Below, one piece after another: positions 61,063-64,000 of a stretch of DNA of 64,000 bases (positions are counted from its first letter, which is position 1; every line of letters starts with the position of its first letter). The notes under the pieces were generated by a model. The model was not told the origin of the DNA and did not search any database. It saw only the letters and a list, made by a program, of their open reading frames with translations. This stretch comes from Terripilifer sp031921685 (GTDB taxonomy: Bacteria; Pseudomonadota; Alphaproteobacteria; Rhizobiales; Beijerinckiaceae), in assembly GCF_031921685.1 (NCBI RefSeq), contig NZ_JAPDHU010000004.1, positions 372,001 to 436,000 of the forward strand, read 5' to 3'. The translations under genes were made by a program, and so were the position numbers.

Positions 61063-61138
61063 GCCCGGGTAGCTCAGTTGGTAGAGCATGCGACTGAAAA
61101 TCGCAGTGTCGGTGGTTCGATTCCGCCCCCGGGCACCA
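61063..61138 (+). tRNA. tRNA-Phe (GAA anticodon)
   Basis: A 76-base cloverleaf including the encoded CCA: GCCCGGG acceptor arm pairing with CCCGGGC, D-arm AGCTCAGTTGGTAGAGC, anticodon loop CTGAAAA with GAA, and TTCGATT T-loop. All arms fold without mismatch. No integrase or duplicated 3' end is seen, so it is not an occupied attachment site here. Confidence 0.97.
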
Positions 61139-61335
61139 TAAAATCAAGCACTTAGCCTCTTTATTTCGCTAAAGCATCGCCGGTTTGCGAAACTGGTTTG
61201 CCAAAATCATGCATTTGATCTCTTTTCGCCGGGTCAAACGGCTGTTGTGAGGTGACGTTGTGAGAGCGGTCCCCTCCGGCGCTTCTCTCGGTATCTTATC
61301 GGCCTATCTCGCTCACTGGCGGAAGGGCTCTGGAC

Positions 61336-61764
61336 ATGACGCCGCAAGCTGAAACGGCCTACGTGATCAAAACCGAGGTCGAGGATCTCGACGCCGCGAC
61401 ATACGCCTTCACGGCGCGAAAGACGATGTATGGCGGCAAGCTGATTGCCGCCGGCGATAAGATATTTCTGATCGCGAGCGAGAATGCGGGCGGCAAGGGG
61501 CTCTTCGCGCGCGGTGTCGTGGAAGCGGCCACGCCGGTTGCACGAAATCCCCGTATCGAACGCCAGACGCCGCGCGTCAGTGTGCGGATCAAGCGACTGG
61601 CGAGAGCCAAAGCGTCGCTGGGCCGAGCCGACGTGAAGGCGTTCGCCACATGGGATGATGGCCAACCGCAGACCGAACTCAATTTCAAACTTTATCGTCA
61701 GGCTACCGACAAGATCGTTGGCATTACCGTGTCAACGGCGAGGTTTCTCGACAGCTTCTTTTGA
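61336..61764 (+). CDS. Hypothetical protein
   Basis: A 142-residue protein, mostly beta, beginning MTPQAETAYVIKTEVEDLDA and containing a TARKTMYGGKLIAAGDKIFL strand pair followed by a GLFARGVVEAATPVA barrel-like segment; this suggests a small PUA- or EVE-like RNA- or ligand-binding barrel, but the resemblance is weak. It ends ARFLDSFF. No neighbour is in clear operon spacing. Recognised only as a plausible conserved protein. Confidence 0.6.
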   Translation: MTPQAETAYVIKTEVEDLDAATYAFTARKTMYGGKLIAAGDKIFLIASENAGGKGLFARGVVEAATPVARNPRIERQTPRVSVRIKRLARAKASLGRADVKAFATWDDGQPQTELNFKLYRQATDKIVGITVSTARFLDSFF

Positions 61765-61781
61765 AGGCCCGCGCCGCACGA

Positions 61782-61913
61782 CTACAGGGCATCGAACGTG
61801 AGCGTCGTCGCGATCACGAATAAAATAGCCGAGAGCGCAACCAGACCGAAGACGATTGCAGGATGAACTGCGATCCCGTCGCGCATGATGGAGATCAGGA
61901 TTCGATTTCTCAT
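61782..61913 (-). CDS. Small membrane protein, 43 residues
   Basis: A short ORF with ATG 61913 and a GGAAGGG site five bases before it. The product begins MRNRILISIMRDGIAVHPAI and has one transmembrane helix from VFGLVALSAILFVIATT. It converges on the hypothetical gene at 61336-61764 with a 17-base gap. Too small for family assignment. Confidence 0.45.
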   Translation of the reverse strand: MRNRILISIMRDGIAVHPAIVFGLVALSAILFVIATTLTFDAL

Positions 61914-62018
61914 GTGCCCTTCCAAAGGACACGTAAAACAAAATCGATCCAATTGGGTTTGTCGATAATGCAACGATACCTTTTCATGTAGTGTGATCGC
62001 GTCACGTGCGGCAGTGAC

Positions 62019-62049
62019 AAAAAAATCCGCCGGTGAAGTACCGGCGGAT
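62019..62049 (-). terminator. Rho-independent terminator, minus strand
   Basis: Nine-bp stem CCGGCGGAT/ATCCGCCGG (62041-62049 with 62025-62033), seven-base loop, followed on the minus strand by seven T (62025-62019). It lies 96 bases beyond the stop of the small secreted-protein gene at 62145-62507, so it probably ends that transcript. Confidence 0.8.
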
Positions 62050-62144
62050 GAGGAGGTTGGGGGAGAACCGCGGCTGGCGGCCGATGGGGCGGTTCTCTTT
62101 TCATTTAATGCCGAGATAATTCATTTGTTCCCATCATCAGAGAA

Positions 62145-62507
62145 TTAACGTGTTGGTCTGCCGCCCGATGTACCTGGATCACTGTTCTGCTGTTTGAGAT
62201 CATTGCTTCTCTGTTCGCGCCTGTCTTGAGGTGTCGTTGCGCCGGGCACGCCCGGAGGTGCCATGCCGGCGGCGCCCGTTGAGCCCTGTCCTGTCGTGCT
62301 TTGTTTGGCATCGTCGGTCCGCTGTTCGCGGCGATCCTGCCGATCGACGCCGACACCCGGAGCACCTGATGGCGCTCGCGCGCCAGGTCTCGTGCCTGAA
62401 TCCGTCGTATTGTCGGTTGGTCTGGTGTTGCTGGGCGCCGGTGCCTGCGCGAAGGCAGGCACGGCCAGCATCGCTGCCAGACCGACAGCGGTTGCAATCT
62501 TCGTCAT
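62145..62507 (-). CDS. Secreted repeat protein with DRREQR motifs
   Basis: A 120-residue low-complexity protein with a Sec signal peptide (MTKIATAVGLAAMLAVPAFAQ). The mature part is Gly/Pro/Thr-rich and disordered, with two copies of a DRREQR-x-D-D/N-x-K-Q motif (VDRQDRREQRTDDAKQ and TPQDRREQRSNDLKQ). GGAGAGG precedes the ATG. It is divergent from the RND adaptor gene with the phased GTCAG repeats between them. No function is known; a periplasmic or cell-surface role is inferred from the signal peptide. Confidence 0.65.
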   Translation of the reverse strand: MTKIATAVGLAAMLAVPAFAQAPAPSNTRPTDNTTDSGTRPGARAPSGAPGVGVDRQDRREQRTDDAKQSTTGQGSTGAAGMAPPGVPGATTPQDRREQRSNDLKQQNSDPGTSGGRPTR

Positions 62508-62622
62508 TGGCCTCTCCTTTTGCCTTACAGGAGGTCAATCAATTCGCAGGACGATCGTTCCGCCCAAAAAGAACGCGTGGGTCGCGGCGAATTGATCGGC
62601 GATTTGTGCCGAAAATCTTGCG

Positions 62623-62660
62623 GTCAGCTTCGCGTCAGTTCGCGGTCAGGCTTTTGTCAG
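62623..62660. promoter_or_regulatory. Four GTCAG repeats in exact 11-bp register
   Basis: GTCAG occurs at 62623, 62634, 62645 and 62656, each 11 bases from the last, so all four fall on the same face of the helix. The array lies 53-90 bases upstream of the RND adaptor gene and 116-153 upstream of the divergent secreted-protein gene. It fits the tandem half-sites of OmpR/PhoB-type response regulators; no regulator gene is visible in the window. Confidence 0.6.
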
Positions 62661-62712
62661 TCTGCGCGCCTATCGCAAAAGCAGATCGCAACATTATTTT
62701 CGAGGCATCGCC

Positions 62713-63957
62713 GTGGTTGATACTTCCAGCAGCCGGAAACCGGTCTGGCGCGCGCTGCCTTATGTCGCTGGCGTCGTCGCCGTCGGTGGGGTTTTGGCCT
62801 GGGCGCTGCCGTCGCAGACCGCGCCGAAGCCCGAGACCTCGGAGGGTGGCCGCAAAATATCCACGCCAGCCACCTCTTCCTTCAAAATGTCCGAAGCGCA
62901 AATCGCTTCCGTCACGCTCGAACCGGCAATCGAAATGCGCTTTCGTTCGACCTTGACCACCGATGGCAAGATCGCGGTCAACGAAGATGAAGCCACGCCG
63001 ATCTATCCGGCCTATTCGGGCCGGGTCATTCGGATTCTCGCCAAGCCTGGCGATCAGGTCGAACGTGGACAGGTGCTGTTCACGGTCGAAGCCGCCGATA
63101 TGGTTCAGGCGCAGTCCGATTTCATTGCCGCCGTCGCCACGCTCAACAAAGCGCTCTCGCAGGAAAACCTCACCAAGATCGCTGAAAAGCGTTCGCATGA
63201 TCTCTATCTCGTTCACGCGCTGGCGCAGAAGGATTGGCAGCAGGCTCAGGCCGACCTGACCGCCGCGCAGAATGACGTGCGCTCTGGCAAAGTCGCGGTC
63301 GAGGCCGCGAGCAATCGTTTGCGTCTGCTCGGCCGCACGGACCAGGAGATCGAACGCTTCAAGAATGAAGGACGTATCAGCGCCGAGACGCCCATTTATG
63401 CGCCACTCAGCGGCACGGTGGTGCAGCGCAAGATCGGACCGGGCCAATTCATTTCGGGCGGCGGCAGCGATCCGGCGTTCGTAATTGGCGACCTCTCATC
63501 CGTCTGGGTCGTCGCCAATGTGCGCGAAAGCGATGCCAGCGCGATCCGCCTCGGTCAACCGATCAGCGTGTCCCTGTTGGCCTATTCCGGGCAGCGGTTT
63601 CAGGCGACCGTCGATTACATCTCTTCCTCGGTCGATCCATCCTCACGCCGTTTGCAAGTGCGCGGCACCATCGCTAACCCGGATCGCAAATTGCGGCCGG
63701 AAATGTTCGCCAGTGCGACGATCGATGTTGCCAGCGAAACCTCTTCCGTCGGCATTCCGCGCCATGCCTTGATCTATGAGGGCGACAACATCCGCCTCTG
63801 GATTTACCGCAATGGCGAGATCACGCCACGTAACGTGACGACGGGCTTGGTCAACGGCGATTTCGTCGAAATCAAAAGCGGCCTGCGCCCCGGCGAAACC
63901 GTGGTGACGCGTGGCGGCCTGTTCATCGATCGTGCCAGCGTCGCCAGCGCCGGTTGA
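62713..63957 (+). CDS. RND efflux periplasmic adaptor subunit (CusB/CzcB-like)
   Basis: Membrane-fusion protein of 414 residues that links an RND pump to an outer-membrane channel. A non-cleaved or lipobox-less N-terminal anchor (LPYVAGVVAVGGVLAW) is followed by the lipoyl/barrel-sandwich region (PAYSGRVIRILAKPGDQVERG near residues 97-117), a short hairpin (AQSDFIAAVATLNKA), and a beta-barrel with GQFISGGGSDPAFVIGDLSS. The length and single-hairpin design match CusB/CzcB metal-efflux adaptors, but drug substrates cannot be excluded. The GTG start has no strong ribosome-binding site. The cognate pump gene probably begins at 63988. Confidence 0.9.
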   Translation: MVDTSSSRKPVWRALPYVAGVVAVGGVLAWALPSQTAPKPETSEGGRKISTPATSSFKMSEAQIASVTLEPAIEMRFRSTLTTDGKIAVNEDEATPIYPAYSGRVIRILAKPGDQVERGQVLFTVEAADMVQAQSDFIAAVATLNKALSQENLTKIAEKRSHDLYLVHALAQKDWQQAQADLTAAQNDVRSGKVAVEAASNRLRLLGRTDQEIERFKNEGRISAETPIYAPLSGTVVQRKIGPGQFISGGGSDPAFVIGDLSSVWVVANVRESDASAIRLGQPISVSLLAYSGQRFQATVDYISSSVDPSSRRLQVRGTIANPDRKLRPEMFASATIDVASETSSVGIPRHALIYEGDNIRLWIYRNGEITPRNVTTGLVNGDFVEIKSGLRPGETVVTRGGLFIDRASVASAG

Positions 63958-63987
63958 CGTCTTTAAATTCTGTTCGAGGGTAGGTCA

Positions 63988-64000
63988 GTGCATAAGCTGA
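63988..64000 (+). CDS. Possible start of RND pump (CusA/CzcA-like), partial
   Basis: The last 13 bases begin GTG-CAT-AAG-CTG, giving MHKL, a start seen in heavy-metal RND pumps, 30 bases after the adaptor stop and preceded by GAGGGTAGG. Only four codons are present, so the call rests on gene order and start context. Confidence 0.3.

Noticed and set aside
61063..61138. tRNA-Phe as an integration site
   Set aside because: No integrase, no duplicated 3' end and no change in composition downstream.

Overview
The window reads as one contiguous stretch of a GC-rich alphaproteobacterial chromosome, most likely order Hyphomicrobiales (Rhizobiales). Pointers are the DUF2865, DUF930, CreA and DUF6428 proteins, an alphaproteobacterial-style psd-pssA pair, the dense set of TRAP, TTT, Liv and other solute-binding proteins, and dispersed palindromic repeats of the kind seen in this order. 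This placement is inference from gene content. I saw no phage, transposase, integrase or CRISPR array.

Layout. 1-5.1 kb: a TRAP solute-binding protein (5' end outside the window) converges on dctM-dctQ, followed by an EamA exporter, tandem REP-like palindromes and moaA. 5.2-10.5 kb: L,D-transpeptidase, a two-module YeeE/YedE sulfur transporter, glutamine-dependent NAD+ synthetase and an MscS channel. 10.7-18.9 kb: mainly catabolic or accessory genes (TauD-type and exported intradiol dioxygenases, VOC protein, FMN split-barrel protein, GST, two LysR regulators, MFS exporter), plus an unexplained minus-strand element at 11.7-11.9 kb. 19-23.5 kb: an orphan TadG-like von Willebrand protein, DUF2865, CreA, MarR and small secreted proteins. 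23.8-27.3 kb: the translationally coupled cysS-GNAT-cimA operon. 27.4-30.4 kb: an arsenic island (arsR, two unrelated arsenate reductases, acr3, and a divergent DUF6428 gene with a Cys-rich tail).

30.6-41 kb: LOG protein, LysM protein, Atm1-type ABC exporter, an orphan NMT1-type binding protein, a CrtI-like oxidoreductase, then housekeeping genes psd, pssA, infA, maf and yacG. 41-55 kb: an uptake and catabolism region with two FAD monooxygenases, a VOC dioxygenase-like protein, LysR, a complete Liv ABC importer behind a MetE-like gene, TetR, and orphan binding proteins of two further classes. 55-64 kb: DUF930, MgtC, a CPA1 antiporter, a TetR regulator with a perfect palindromic operator facing a frameshifted MFS exporter gene, tRNA-Phe, small hypothetical genes, and an RND adaptor preceded by four GTCAG repeats in exact 11-bp register; the next RND gene probably begins at the window edge.

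I found no obvious complete new multi-gene system. The best leads are the small structured minus-strand transcript candidate near 11.8 kb, the phased GTCAG array at 62.6 kb, the dnaX-like slippery run inside the vWA protein at 19.45 kb, the DUF6428 gene in the arsenic island, and the single-base frameshift in the MFS gene at 59.69 kb.
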